Shown: piece by piece, positions 33,848-42,211 of the stretch
Position numbering within the stretch: the first letter of the stretch is position 1
Layout of the letters: each line of letters starts with the position of its first letter
Assembly (NCBI GenBank): GCA_037383845.1
Contig: JARRON010000015.1
Span: forward strand, 1-62,669
Length of the DNA: 62,669 bases
Origin: JARRON01 sp037383845
GTDB taxonomy: Bacteria > Pseudomonadota > Gammaproteobacteria > Steroidobacterales > XN24
Direction of reading: 5' to 3'
The notes under the pieces: model-generated
What the model saw: only the letters and a program-made list of their open reading frames with translations
What the model was told of the DNA's origin: nothing
Database searches by the model: none
Made by a program: the position numbers and the translations under genes

Positions 33848-35497
33848 ATGACCCGTTTCGTATTCGTCACCGGCGGCGTCGTTTCCTCTCTCGGGAAAGG
33901 CATCGCATCGGCCTCCCTTGGCGCCATTCTCGAGGCCAGGGGCCTGAAGGTCAGCATGATCAAGCTGGATCCGTACATCAACGTGGATCCGGGCACCATG
34001 AGTCCGTTCCAGCACGGCGAGGTCTTCGTGACCGAGGACGGTGCCGAGACCGACCTGGACCTCGGCCACTATGAGCGCTTCGTGCGCACGACGACGTCGC
34101 GGCACAGCAACTACACCACCGGCCGGATCTACGAGAACGTCATCGCCAAGGAGCGACGCGGCGAGTACCTGGGCGCCACGGTCCAGGTGATTCCCCACAT
34201 CACCGATGAGATCAAGCGCTGCGTCCACGCCGGTGCCGGGGATGCAGACGTGTGCATGGTCGAGATCGGCGGCACGGTGGGCGACATCGAGTCCCTGCCG
34301 TTCCTGGAGGCCATCCGGCAGATGGGGGTGGAACTGGGCCGGGAACGGGTCGCCTACATCCACCTGACCCTCATCCCGTACATCGCCGCCTCCGGCGAGA
34401 TCAAGACCAAGCCCACCCAGCACTCGGTCAAGGAGCTCAGGAGCATCGGCATACAGCCCGATGCCCTGCTGTGCCGCACGGACCGGACGCTGCCTCCGGA
34501 GCAGCGGCGCAAGATCGCCCTGTTCACCAACGTCGAGGAGCGGGCCGTGATCCCGGCGGTGGATGCGGACGACATCTACAAGATCCCGCTGCTGCTGAAC
34601 GCCGAGGGACTGGACGACATCATCTGCGGCAAGCTCAACCTGGACGTTCCGCCGGCGGATCTTTCGGAATGGCAGGCCGTGGTCGAGGCCAAGGCCAATC
34701 CCGAACACCAGGTGGACATCGCCATGGTGGGCAAGTACGTGGACTTCCAGGACTCCTACATGTCCCTTAACGAGGCGCTGATCCACGCCGGAATCCACAC
34801 CCGTACCCGGGTGAAGATTCATTTCGTGGAGGCCGAGGGGATCGAGGAGGAAGGCACGGCCGGGCTGGAAAACATGGACGCCATCCTGGTGCCCGGCGGG
34901 TTCGGCGACCGGGGCATCGAGGGCAAGATCGCCGCCGTCCGCTTCGCCCGGGAGCGGGGCGTTCCCTACCTGGGCATCTGCCTGGGCCTGCAGGTGGCCA
35001 TTATCGAGTTCGCCCGGGACGTTGCAGGCCTTGCAGGTGCCCACAGCACGGAATTCGACGCTGATACGCCCCACCCGGTCATCGCTTTGATCACCGAGTG
35101 GCAGGATCGCACCGGCTCCCTGGAGCGCCGCGACGAGGCCTCGGACATGGGCGGAACCATGCGCCTGGGCGGGCAGGAGTGCACGCTTGTACCCGGTACG
35201 CTGGCGGCCGACACCTACCGGCGCGACCGGGTGATGGAACGGCACCGGCACCGCTACGAGTTCAACAACAATTACCAGGAGGCCCTGGAAGCGGCCGGAC
35301 TGGTCTTTGGCGGCTGGTCCACCGACGGATTGTGCGAAATGATCGAACTGCCGTCGCACCCGTGGTTCCTGGCCTGCCAGTTCCATCCCGAGTTCACGTC
35401 GACCCCCCGTGACGGGCATCCGCTGTTTTCCGGTTTCATCGAGGCCGCCCGGGCCTACCGCGGCCGAGCCTCGGCTCCGCAGGCAGCAGAGGCATGA
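33848..35497 (+). CDS. pyrG: CTP synthase
   Basis: Aminates UTP to CTP using glutamine. The 549 residues start MTRFVFVTGGVVSSLGKGIASASLGA, the amidoligase domain with the nucleotide-binding loop. The C-terminal class I glutaminase domain has the nucleophile C378 in LGICLGLQVAI and the His/Glu pair in CQFHPEF. It follows a 111-nt gap and ends in an ATGA overlap with kdsA, the usual pyrG-kdsA-eno order. A product, CTP, is used by neighbours CdsA and IspD. Confidence 0.97.
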   Translation: MTRFVFVTGGVVSSLGKGIASASLGAILEARGLKVSMIKLDPYINVDPGTMSPFQHGEVFVTEDGAETDLDLGHYERFVRTTTSRHSNYTTGRIYENVIAKERRGEYLGATVQVIPHITDEIKRCVHAGAGDADVCMVEIGGTVGDIESLPFLEAIRQMGVELGRERVAYIHLTLIPYIAASGEIKTKPTQHSVKELRSIGIQPDALLCRTDRTLPPEQRRKIALFTNVEERAVIPAVDADDIYKIPLLLNAEGLDDIICGKLNLDVPPADLSEWQAVVEAKANPEHQVDIAMVGKYVDFQDSYMSLNEALIHAGIHTRTRVKIHFVEAEGIEEEGTAGLENMDAILVPGGFGDRGIEGKIAAVRFARERGVPYLGICLGLQVAIIEFARDVAGLAGAHSTEFDADTPHPVIALITEWQDRTGSLERRDEASDMGGTMRLGGQECTLVPGTLAADTYRRDRVMERHRHRYEFNNNYQEALEAAGLVFGGWSTDGLCEMIELPSHPWFLACQFHPEFTSTPRDGHPLFSGFIEAARAYRGRASAPQAAEA

Positions 35498-36327
35498 AGC
35501 TCTGCGGCTTTCCGGTCGGCCTGGACCAGAAATTCTTCCTGATCGCCGGGCCCTGCGTCATCGAGAGCCGGGACATGGCCCACGAAACCGCCGGGCGGCT
35601 CAAGGAGATCACCGGCCGCCTCGGCGTGCCGTTTATTTACAAGTCGTCCTACGACAAGGCCAACCGGTCATCCATCGGCAGCTTTCGGGGTCCGGGGCTG
35701 GAGGAGGGCCTTGCCATCCTTGCCTCCGTCCGCGACGAACTGGGAGTGCCGGTGCTTACCGACGTCCACGAGGACACGCCCCTGGACGAGGTTGCGGAGG
35801 TCGTTGACGTGCTGCAGACGCCGGCCTTCCTGTGCCGGCAGACCAATTTCATCCTCTCGGTTGCCTCCCGGGGCCGGCCGGTGAATATCAAGAAGGGCCA
35901 GTTCCTCTCGCCCTGGGAAATGGGCAACGTGGTCGACAAGGCCCGCTCCACCGGCAACGAGCAGATCATGGTCTGCGAGCGCGGCTTCACTTTCGGCTAC
36001 AACAACCTGGTCTCCGATATGCGATCCCTGGCGGTCATGCGTGACACGGGGGCGCCGGTGGTGTTCGACGCGACCCATTCCGTCCAGCTACCCGGTGGCA
36101 AGGGCTCGGCCTCCGGCGGACAGCGGGAGTTCGTGCCGGTGCTGGCCCGCGCGGCAGTCGCGGTCGGCGTCTCGGGACTGTTCATGGAGACCCATCCCGA
36201 TCCCGAGCAGGCGTTGTCCGACGGCCCCAATGCCTGGCCCCTGGACAGGCTGGAGCCGCTTCTGGAAACCCTCATGGCCCTGGACGAGACGGTGAAGTCC
36301 CGGCCGCTGGAGGAGACCCTGCTCTAG
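35494..36327 (+). CDS. kdsA: 3-deoxy-8-phosphooctulonate synthase
   Basis: Condenses phosphoenolpyruvate with arabinose 5-phosphate to KDO 8-phosphate for the LPS inner core. The 277 residues form a TIM barrel with FFLIAGPCVIESRDMA, KSSYDKANRSS, PVLTDVHED and VFDATHSVQLPGG, all family hallmarks. It is coupled to pyrG and lies 57 nt before eno, whose pathway supplies phosphoenolpyruvate. Confidence 0.97.
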   Translation: MKLCGFPVGLDQKFFLIAGPCVIESRDMAHETAGRLKEITGRLGVPFIYKSSYDKANRSSIGSFRGPGLEEGLAILASVRDELGVPVLTDVHEDTPLDEVAEVVDVLQTPAFLCRQTNFILSVASRGRPVNIKKGQFLSPWEMGNVVDKARSTGNEQIMVCERGFTFGYNNLVSDMRSLAVMRDTGAPVVFDATHSVQLPGGKGSASGGQREFVPVLARAAVAVGVSGLFMETHPDPEQALSDGPNAWPLDRLEPLLETLMALDETVKSRPLEETLL

Positions 36328-36384
36328 ATTTGCTTGTGGCCCCGTCCCGCAGCGGGCGAGGGCATCGATTCCGGAGACCCCCCC

Positions 36385-37689
36385 ATGGCGAAAATTTCTG
36401 ATGTCCGTGCCCGCGAGATCCTGGATTCCCGCGGGAACCCTACCGTCGAGGCCGACGTGTTCCTCGAAGGCGGCCATTTTGGCCGGGCCGCCGTCCCGTC
36501 CGGTGCCTCGACGGGCACGCGGGAGGCGGTGGAGCTGCGCGACGGTGACAAGTCCCGCTACCTGGGCAAGGGCGTGCTCAAGGCAGTGGCCAACGTCAAC
36601 GGCGAGATCCGTGACGCGGTGATGGGCATGGACGCCGCGGACCAGCGCGCCCTGGACGAATGCCTCATCGAACTGGACGGGACGGATAACAAGGGCCGTC
36701 TGGGCGCCAACGCCATCCTGTCCGTCTCCATGGCGGCCGCCAAGGCTGCCGCCGCAGCGGCCGGCCATTCCCTGTTCCGTTACCTTCACGCGGGCGGCGA
36801 CTTCGCCATGCCCGTGCCGATGATGAACATCATCAACGGCGGCGAACACGCCGACAACAGCGTGGACATCCAGGAGTTCATGGTGATGCCCGTGGGGGCA
36901 CCGAGCTTCTCCGAGGCGCTTCGCTACGGGGCGGAGATCTTTCATGCCCTGAAGTCCGTGCTGCATGGCCGGGGTCTTGCCACCGGCGTGGGGGACGAGG
37001 GCGGTTTCGCTCCGGATCTGCCGTCCAACCAGGCCGCGTTCGACACCATCCTCGAGGCCATCGAGAAGGCGGGCTTCCGCGCCGGCGACGACATCCTCCT
37101 GGCCATGGACGTGGCCAGTTCGGAGTTCTACGAGGACGGGGTATATCGCCTCGTCTCCGAGGGCCGCGAGTTCGACGCCGCGGGTTTCTGCGACTACCTG
37201 GAGAGCCTGGTGGCCAGCTATCCCATCGTGTCCGTCGAGGACGGGATGGCGGAGGACGACTGGGACGGCTGGAAGCTCTTGTCCGAGCGACTCGGCAAGC
37301 GGATCCAGCTTGTCGGCGACGATCTCTTCGTGACCAATACGAAGATCCTGCAGCAGGGTATTGACCGGGGTATCGCCAACTCCATCCTCATCAAGGTGAA
37401 CCAGATCGGGACCCTGACCGAGACCTTCGCCGCCATCGCCATGGCGGACGCCGCCGGCTACAGCGCCGTGGTGTCACATCGCTCCGNNNNNNNNNNNNNN
37501 NNNNNNNNNNNNNNNNNNNCAACGATCGCCGACATCGCCGTGGCCAGCACGGCCACCCAGATCAAGACGGGCTCCCTGTCCCGTTCCGACCGGATCGCCA
37601 AGTACAACCAGCTGCTGCGCATCGAGGAGGAGCTGGGCGCCGCCGCCCGGTACCCGGGCGCGAAAGCTTTCCCGGTGCCGGCAGGCTGA
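36385..37689 (+). CDS. eno: Enolase (interrupted by an assembly gap)
   Basis: Interconverts 2-phosphoglycerate and phosphoenolpyruvate; also part of the RNA degradosome in E. coli. The ATG at 36385 gives MAKISDVRAREILDSRGNPTVEADV, the family start. PSGASTGTREAVELRDGD, SVEDGMAEDDWDGW and LIKVNQIGTLTET are present, as is the C-terminal QIKTGSLSRSDRIAKYNQLLRIEE. Thirty-three N bases (37487-37519) fall between SHRS and TIAD, where enolases have GETED plus one residue. The frame is kept across the gap, so the gene is probably intact in the organism. Confidence 0.96.
   Translation: MAKISDVRAREILDSRGNPTVEADVFLEGGHFGRAAVPSGASTGTREAVELRDGDKSRYLGKGVLKAVANVNGEIRDAVMGMDAADQRALDECLIELDGTDNKGRLGANAILSVSMAAAKAAAAAAGHSLFRYLHAGGDFAMPVPMMNIINGGEHADNSVDIQEFMVMPVGAPSFSEALRYGAEIFHALKSVLHGRGLATGVGDEGGFAPDLPSNQAAFDTILEAIEKAGFRAGDDILLAMDVASSEFYEDGVYRLVSEGREFDAAGFCDYLESLVASYPIVSVEDGMAEDDWDGWKLLSERLGKRIQLVGDDLFVTNTKILQQGIDRGIANSILIKVNQIGTLTETFAAIAMADAAGYSAVVSHRSXXXXXXXXXXXXTIADIAVASTATQIKTGSLSRSDRIAKYNQLLRIEEELGAAARYPGAKAFPVPAG
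37487..37519. other. Assembly gap (33 N) inside eno
   Basis: A run of 33 undetermined bases replaces a short conserved part of enolase. The reading frame continues on both sides. The number of N's probably does not equal the number of missing bases, since the family needs only 6 residues where the gap implies 12. Confidence 0.98.
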
Positions 37690-37699
37690 CGCGGGCGCC

Positions 37700-38005
37700 G
37701 TGCGGGTCGTCCTGGCCGTCCTGATCGCCCTGCTGGTGCTGCTCCAGTACCAGCTTTGGCTGGCCGACGACGGCTATCGGGGCGTCTGGCGGCTCGAAGA
37801 AGCCCTGCAGGACCAGGCGGCGGAGAACGCCGCGTTGTCCGAGCGCAACCGGGCGCTGTCCGCCGAGGTGGAGGACCTGAAAAGCGGCCTGGACGCGGTG
37901 GAGGAGATCGCCCGTAGCGAGCTGGGGATGATCCGGCGGGGCGAAACGTTGTTCCAGGTGGCGGACCCCGTGCCCGAGACCGATGGCGGGGACTCGCGGC
38001 CGTGA
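37700..38005 (+). CDS. ftsB: Cell division protein FtsB
   Basis: A small bitopic inner-membrane protein of the FtsQLB complex that links early and late divisome steps. The 101 residues have an N-terminal membrane anchor (MRVVLAVLIALLVLLQYQLWL), then a leucine-zipper-like coiled coil (EEALQDQAAENAALSERNRALSAEV region), and the conserved IARSELGMIRRGETLFQV near the C-terminus. The start is GTG 37700, 10 nt after eno. It overlaps ispD by 4 nt (GTGA). The eno-ftsB-ispD-ispF order is conserved. Confidence 0.94.
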   Translation: MRVVLAVLIALLVLLQYQLWLADDGYRGVWRLEEALQDQAAENAALSERNRALSAEVEDLKSGLDAVEEIARSELGMIRRGETLFQVADPVPETDGGDSRP

Positions 38006-38691
38006 CCGCCTGGGCGGTGGTGCCGGCGGCGGGGGCAGGACGCCGCTTCGGCGCCGGCCGGCCCAAGCAGTACCTGTCACTGGCGGGGCGGCCGGTTCTC
38101 TCCAGGGCCCTGGCGCCGCTGCTGGCAGAGCCGAGGATCAAGGGGCTGGTGCTGGTGGTGGCCGAGGGCGATGATGCCTGGCGGGACGCGGTGGGCGAGG
38201 ATCACCGCGTCGAAACGGTCATCGGCGGAGCCGAGCGCTGTCATTCGGTGCTGGCGGGCCTCGACGCCCTGGCGGGCCGGGCAGCGGGCGAGGACTGGGT
38301 GTTCGTGCACGATGCCGCCCGTCCCTGCCTGACGGAGGCGGAAGTCGCCGCGCTGTTCCGGGCCCTGGCCGGCGAGGCTTCCGGCGCGCTGCTGGCCGTG
38401 CCGCTGGCGGATACCCTGAAACGCGCCGACGACGAGGGCCGCGCCCGGGCGACCGTGCCGCGGGATGGCCTGTGGCGAGCCCTGACGCCCCAGGTGTTCC
38501 GCTACGGCGCCCTGCGGGCAGCACTGGCGGCGGCCATCGCCGAGGGCGAGCTGGTCACGGACGAGGCGGCCGCCATGGAGCGGGCCGGGCACCGCCCCCG
38601 GCTCGTGCCGGGCGCTTCTGGCAATATCAAGATCACCGGCCCCGCCGACCTGGACCTGGCAGCGGCGGTGCTGACGGCCCGACAGGAGTAA
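38002..38691 (+). CDS. ispD: 2-C-methyl-D-erythritol 4-phosphate cytidylyltransferase
   Basis: MEP-pathway enzyme that couples MEP with CTP. The 229 residues begin with the nucleotidyltransferase loop VVPAAGAGRRFGAGRPKQYLSLAG and contain VFVHDAARPCLTEAEV and VPLADTLKRAD. The GTG start overlaps the ftsB stop. It is followed by ispF after 3 nt, so the two enzymes flanking the IspE step are co-expressed. Confidence 0.96.
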   Translation: MTAWAVVPAAGAGRRFGAGRPKQYLSLAGRPVLSRALAPLLAEPRIKGLVLVVAEGDDAWRDAVGEDHRVETVIGGAERCHSVLAGLDALAGRAAGEDWVFVHDAARPCLTEAEVAALFRALAGEASGALLAVPLADTLKRADDEGRARATVPRDGLWRALTPQVFRYGALRAALAAAIAEGELVTDEAAAMERAGHRPRLVPGASGNIKITGPADLDLAAAVLTARQE

Positions 38692-38694
38692 CCC

Positions 38695-39174
38695 ATGCGC
38701 ATCGGCCACGGCTTCGACGTCCACAGGTTCGGACCCGGGGACCACGTCATGATCGGCGGGGTAAGAATCCCGCATTCCCAGGGGGTCGTGGCGCACTCGG
38801 ACGGGGACGTGGCGCTCCATGCCCTGTGCGATGCACTGCTCGGCGCCGCGGGGCTCGGCGACATCGGCGGAATGTTCCCGGACAGCGACCCGGCCTGGGC
38901 TGACGCGGACAGCCGGGACCTGATCATTCACGTCGTCCGGCGCCTCCACGAGGACAACTACCGGGTCCGGAATGCGGACATCACCGTCATCGCGGAGGCG
39001 CCCAGGCTGGCGGCGCACATTGGCGAGATGCGGAAGATTATCGCCGGGGCCCTGGGCGTCGGGGCAGGCGCCGTCAACGTCAAGGCCACGACCACAGAGG
39101 GCCTGGGCTACCTGGGCCGTGCCGAGGGCCTGGCGGCCCACGCGGTGGTGCTCATCGAGGCCCTGCCTTATTGA
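38695..39174 (+). CDS. ispF: 2-C-methyl-D-erythritol 2,4-cyclodiphosphate synthase
   Basis: Cyclises CDP-ME 2-phosphate in the MEP pathway; a trimer with zinc at subunit interfaces. The 159 residues begin MRIGHGFDVHRFG (metal-binding Asp and His), with HSDGDVALHALCDALLGAAGLGDIG and KATTTEGLGYLGR. AGGAG lies shortly before the ATG. The truD TTG start overlaps its stop (TTGA). Confidence 0.97.
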   Translation: MRIGHGFDVHRFGPGDHVMIGGVRIPHSQGVVAHSDGDVALHALCDALLGAAGLGDIGGMFPDSDPAWADADSRDLIIHVVRRLHEDNYRVRNADITVIAEAPRLAAHIGEMRKIIAGALGVGAGAVNVKATTTEGLGYLGRAEGLAAHAVVLIEALPY

Positions 39175-40226
39175 GCTTCGATCCGTGGAAAGACGTGCCC
39201 TTCGCTCACGGCGGCCCGGCGGCGACGGGCCTCATCCGCTGCGAGCCGGGCGACTTCCTGGTGGAGGAGGACCTGGGCTTCGAGCCTTCCGGGGCGGGTG
39301 AGCACCTTTTCCTCAGGCTGCGCCAGGTGGGCTGCAATACCCGCTGGGTAGCCGGCAGGCTCGCCCGCTGGGCCCGCCGCCCGGCCCGGGACGTGGGCTA
39401 CGCCGGGCTGAAGGACCGGCACGCGGTCACCGAGCAGTGGTTCAGCGTGCGCTGCCCCGGCGGACGGCATCCGGACCCTGACGGCCTGGCGGTGCCGGGC
39501 GTCACGCTGGTCGACTGGTGCCTCGGCGACCGGAAACTGCGACCCGGTGCGCTGGCGGGAAACCGGTTCGTCATCCGCGTGAGAAACCTCGCCGGGGACC
39601 GGCAGACCCTGGAAGCCCGCCTGTCCCGGATCCGGTCCAGCGGCGCCCCGAATCCCTTCGGCCCCCAGCGTTTCGGGCGGGACTCCGGAAACCTGGAGCG
39701 GGCGCGGGCCTGGTTCGCCGGCGGGGACGCGCCCCGCCGGGCCGAGCGCGCCTTCGCCCTGTCTGCCGCCCGGGCCCTGATATTCAACGCCGTGCTGGCG
39801 GACCGGCTGTCCCGCGGCAGCTGGGACACCGCCGGCGACGGTGAGCCCGTTCAGCTGGAGGGCAGCCGCAGCTGGTTCCTGGCTGACGGCGCCGACGAGG
39901 CCCTGCCGGGCCGGTTGTCGGCGCTGGACGTTCATCCCACCGGGCCCCTGTGGGGCCAGGGCCTTCCGCCGGGGAAAGGTGGTGAGCACGAGGCCGAACT
40001 GGCCACGGCCGGGGAGCACGGCCTGTTCGCCGTGGGGCTCGAGTCAGCGGGGCTGGATCAGGACCGCCGCCCGCTGCGGGTACGGGTGCGGGATCTGGAC
40101 TGGGCCGCGGAGGGCGATGTGATCACTCTGGCTTTTCGGCTGCCCCCTGGCAGCTATGCCACCGCGGTGCTCCGGGAGGCCGTGGACGCAGCGGACAACG
40201 CTCAGCGGGCGTCCAGCAGGACGTAG
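39171..40226 (+). CDS. truD: tRNA pseudouridine(13) synthase
   Basis: Converts U13 to pseudouridine in tRNA-Glu. The 351 residues have the catalytic-Asp motif VGYAGLKDRHAVTEQWFSV (D82) and the downstream GAPNPFGPQRFGRD segment, both TruD signatures. The start appears to be TTG 39171, overlapping the ispF stop by 4 nt. Its C-terminus overlaps the 3' end of the convergent Smr gene by 25 nt. The truD-surE-pcm-nlpD-rpoS order is interrupted only by that Smr gene and a YqaA gene. Confidence 0.94.
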   Translation: MSFDPWKDVPFAHGGPAATGLIRCEPGDFLVEEDLGFEPSGAGEHLFLRLRQVGCNTRWVAGRLARWARRPARDVGYAGLKDRHAVTEQWFSVRCPGGRHPDPDGLAVPGVTLVDWCLGDRKLRPGALAGNRFVIRVRNLAGDRQTLEARLSRIRSSGAPNPFGPQRFGRDSGNLERARAWFAGGDAPRRAERAFALSAARALIFNAVLADRLSRGSWDTAGDGEPVQLEGSRSWFLADGADEALPGRLSALDVHPTGPLWGQGLPPGKGGEHEAELATAGEHGLFAVGLESAGLDQDRRPLRVRVRDLDWAAEGDVITLAFRLPPGSYATAVLREAVDAADNAQRASSRT

Positions 40227-40732
40227 AGAGCACCGGTGCCGCCGTCCACGGGCCGCGCCGAGCAGTAGGCGAGCACGCTGTCCCGGTTCTGCAGCCACTT
40301 GCCCACCTTGCGTTTCAGCACCGGTCCCCGGTGCCCGGACCGGTGGCCCTTTCCGTGGATGATTCTTACGCACTGCCATCCGGAGTCCACGGCCTCCTTG
40401 AGGAACCCGTCCAGGGCCTCCCGGGCCTCGTGGCTGGTGAGGCCGTGAAGATCGATCTCCTGTCGCAGAGCGAACCCGCCCCGTCGCAGCTTCCTGAACA
40501 CCGCCTGGCTGACCCGGGCGCTGCGGTAGGCCAGGTCCTGTCCCGTGCCGGACGCGTGTTCCGGATCCGAGGCGAGGCTTTCGTCGAGCACCGCCCGGTC
40601 ATCCTGGCGGCGAAACCGGGCCACGGGCGATTTCGGCCGCCGCGCGGGCTCCCGGGTGTCCGTTTCCAGCGGCCGGACGCCTTCCATGGCCTCGCGAAAG
40701 GCTCGGCTGTCGTCGTCGGAGATCGGGTTCAT
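40202..40732 (-). CDS. Smr-domain (MutS2-type) protein
   Basis: A 176-residue protein with a charged, probably disordered N-terminal half and a C-terminal Smr domain (about 90-176) showing EIDLHGLTSHEAREAL, RIIHGKGHRSG and DGGTGALYVLL. The domain occurs in SmrA/SmrB nucleases; E. coli SmrB cuts mRNA between collided ribosomes. The full-length layout resembles SmrA/SmrB, but I cannot decide between them and give no symbol. ATG 40732 begins MNPISDDDSRAFREAM; an ATG 84 nt earlier is unlikely because it precedes the shared promoter region. It converges on truD and diverges from surE. Confidence 0.88.
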   Translation of the reverse strand: MNPISDDDSRAFREAMEGVRPLETDTREPARRPKSPVARFRRQDDRAVLDESLASDPEHASGTGQDLAYRSARVSQAVFRKLRRGGFALRQEIDLHGLTSHEAREALDGFLKEAVDSGWQCVRIIHGKGHRSGHRGPVLKRKVGKWLQNRDSVLAYCSARPVDGGTGALYVLLDAR

Positions 40733-40756
40733 CGCTGGTTCCTTGCCGGGGGCGCC

Positions 40757-40767
40757 GTTATAGTAAC
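40757..40767. promoter_or_regulatory. Symmetrical -10 region between smr gene and surE
   Basis: GTTATAGTAAC (40757-40767) has matching ends GTTA/TAAC. It offers TATAGT (40759-40764) as a -10 for surE on the plus strand, and TATAAC or TACTAT as -10 for the Smr gene on the minus strand. It is the only AT-rich stretch in the 64-nt divergent gap. No good -35 is seen for either direction. Confidence 0.45.
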
Positions 40768-40796
40768 TGCCACCTTTCCGCCGGACTGTCCACCGG

Positions 40797-41549
40797 GTGA
40801 AGATCCTGCTTTCCAACGATGACGGCTACCGCGCCGAGGGGCTCCGCTGTCTGGCCAGCCACCTGGACGACGTGGCGGACCTGGTCATCGTCGCCCCGGA
40901 ACGCAACTGCAGCGGCGCGAGCAATTCCCTCACCCTGGAGTCGCCGCTCCGGCTGACCGAAGTGGGTCCTGGCTCTTATTTCGTCAACGGGACGCCGACG
41001 GATTGCGTCCACCTTGCGCTTACCGGCCTGCTGGAAGACGAGCCGGACATGGTCATCTCCGGTATCAACAACGGTGCCAACCTTGGGGACGACGTGCTGT
41101 ATTCCGGGACGGTGGCGGCGGCCATGGAGGGGCGTTTCCTCGGCCTGCCGACCCTGGCCATTTCCCTGGTGGGCGACGGTGACGGGCATTTCGAGACCGC
41201 CGGGCGGGTGGCCAGGGAGCTCGTCTCCCGGGTGCTGGCCGAGCCTCTCCCTTCCACCACCATCCTGAATGTGAACGTCCCGGACGTGGCCTACGACGAG
41301 CTTCAGGGATACGAGGCCACCCGGCTCGGGCACCGGCACAAGGCCGAGCCGGTGATCCGCTCCGCCGATCCCCGGGGCCGGCCTATTTTCTGGGTGGGCA
41401 TGGCCGGCGCCGGGCAGGATGCCGGCCCGGGTACCGACTTCCACGCCATCGAGAACCGGCGGGTGGCCGTTACGCCGCTGAAGGTCGATCTCACCCGGCA
41501 CGAGGACATCGGCAGGATCGGCGAGTGGCTGAGGAGGCCCGCCGGATGA
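40797..41549 (+). CDS. surE: 5'/3'-nucleotidase SurE
   Basis: A stationary-phase survival nucleotidase/exopolyphosphatase with a divalent-metal site. The 250 residues begin MKILLSNDDGYRAEGL with D8 and D9, followed by APERNCSGASNSLTL, VNGTPTDCVHLA and SGINNGANLGDDVLYSGTV, all diagnostic. It starts at GTG 40797. It overlaps pcm by 4 nt (ATGA). Both genes protect or survey damaged metabolites and proteins in non-growing cells and sit upstream of rpoS. Confidence 0.96.
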   Translation: MKILLSNDDGYRAEGLRCLASHLDDVADLVIVAPERNCSGASNSLTLESPLRLTEVGPGSYFVNGTPTDCVHLALTGLLEDEPDMVISGINNGANLGDDVLYSGTVAAAMEGRFLGLPTLAISLVGDGDGHFETAGRVARELVSRVLAEPLPSTTILNVNVPDVAYDELQGYEATRLGHRHKAEPVIRSADPRGRPIFWVGMAGAGQDAGPGTDFHAIENRRVAVTPLKVDLTRHEDIGRIGEWLRRPAG

Positions 41550-42211
41550 ACGAGCGCCTCAACGTTTCCGGTATCGGAATGACCTCGGCCCGGACCCGGG
41601 AGCGTCTTGTGCAGCGGCTGAAACAGCGGGGCATCCGCGACTCGCGGATCCTGGAGCGCATACGCCAGGTCCCCCGCCACCTGTTCATGGACGAAGCCCT
41701 GGCCAGCCGGGCCTACGAGGACACGGCCCTGCCTATCGGCCTGGGCCAGACCATCTCCCAGCCATTCGTCGTGGCCCGCATGACCGAGGCGCTGATGGCG
41801 GAACCGGCGCCGAGGAAGGTCCTGGAGATCGGCACCGGCTGCGGCTATCAGACTGCGATCCTGGCCGGGCTGGCCGAACAGGTTTACACGGTGGAGCGGC
41901 TCGGTGCGCTGCAGCGCCGGGCCCGGGTGCTGCTGCGCAGCCTGAATCTCTACAACGTGCAGTTCCGCCACGGCGACGGCTGGAAGGGATGGCCCAAGTA
42001 TGCGCCTTACGACGGCATCATCGTCACCGCGGCGCCGGAGACGGTACCGGAGGCCCTGCTGGAGCAGCTGGCCGACCGCGGAAGGATGATCATCCCGGTG
42101 GGTCCGCGTCGCGGGCAGGAGCTGGTGGCAATCACCCGCGCCGGCGCATCCTTCGAGAAGCGCAGCCTGGGGCTGGTGAGCTTCGTACCCCTCCTGGGCG
42201 GTATGGACTGA
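41546..42211 (+). CDS. pcm: Protein-L-isoaspartate O-methyltransferase
   Basis: Methylates isoaspartyl residues with SAM, starting repair of aged proteins. The 221 residues include QVPRHLFMDEALASRAYEDTALPIGLGQTISQP and the SAM motif VLEIGTGCGYQTAILA. The ATG at 41546 is favoured: GAGGAGG lies 8 nt upstream and the start overlaps the surE stop; a GTG at 41525 would add 7 residues. Its stop shares one base with the start of the next gene. Confidence 0.95.
   Translation: MNERLNVSGIGMTSARTRERLVQRLKQRGIRDSRILERIRQVPRHLFMDEALASRAYEDTALPIGLGQTISQPFVVARMTEALMAEPAPRKVLEIGTGCGYQTAILAGLAEQVYTVERLGALQRRARVLLRSLNLYNVQFRHGDGWKGWPKYAPYDGIIVTAAPETVPEALLEQLADRGRMIIPVGPRRGQELVAITRAGASFEKRSLGLVSFVPLLGGMD

Noticed and set aside
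36385..37689. Broken enolase gene
   Set aside because: The break is a run of N, an assembly artefact. Frame and conserved residues continue on both sides.
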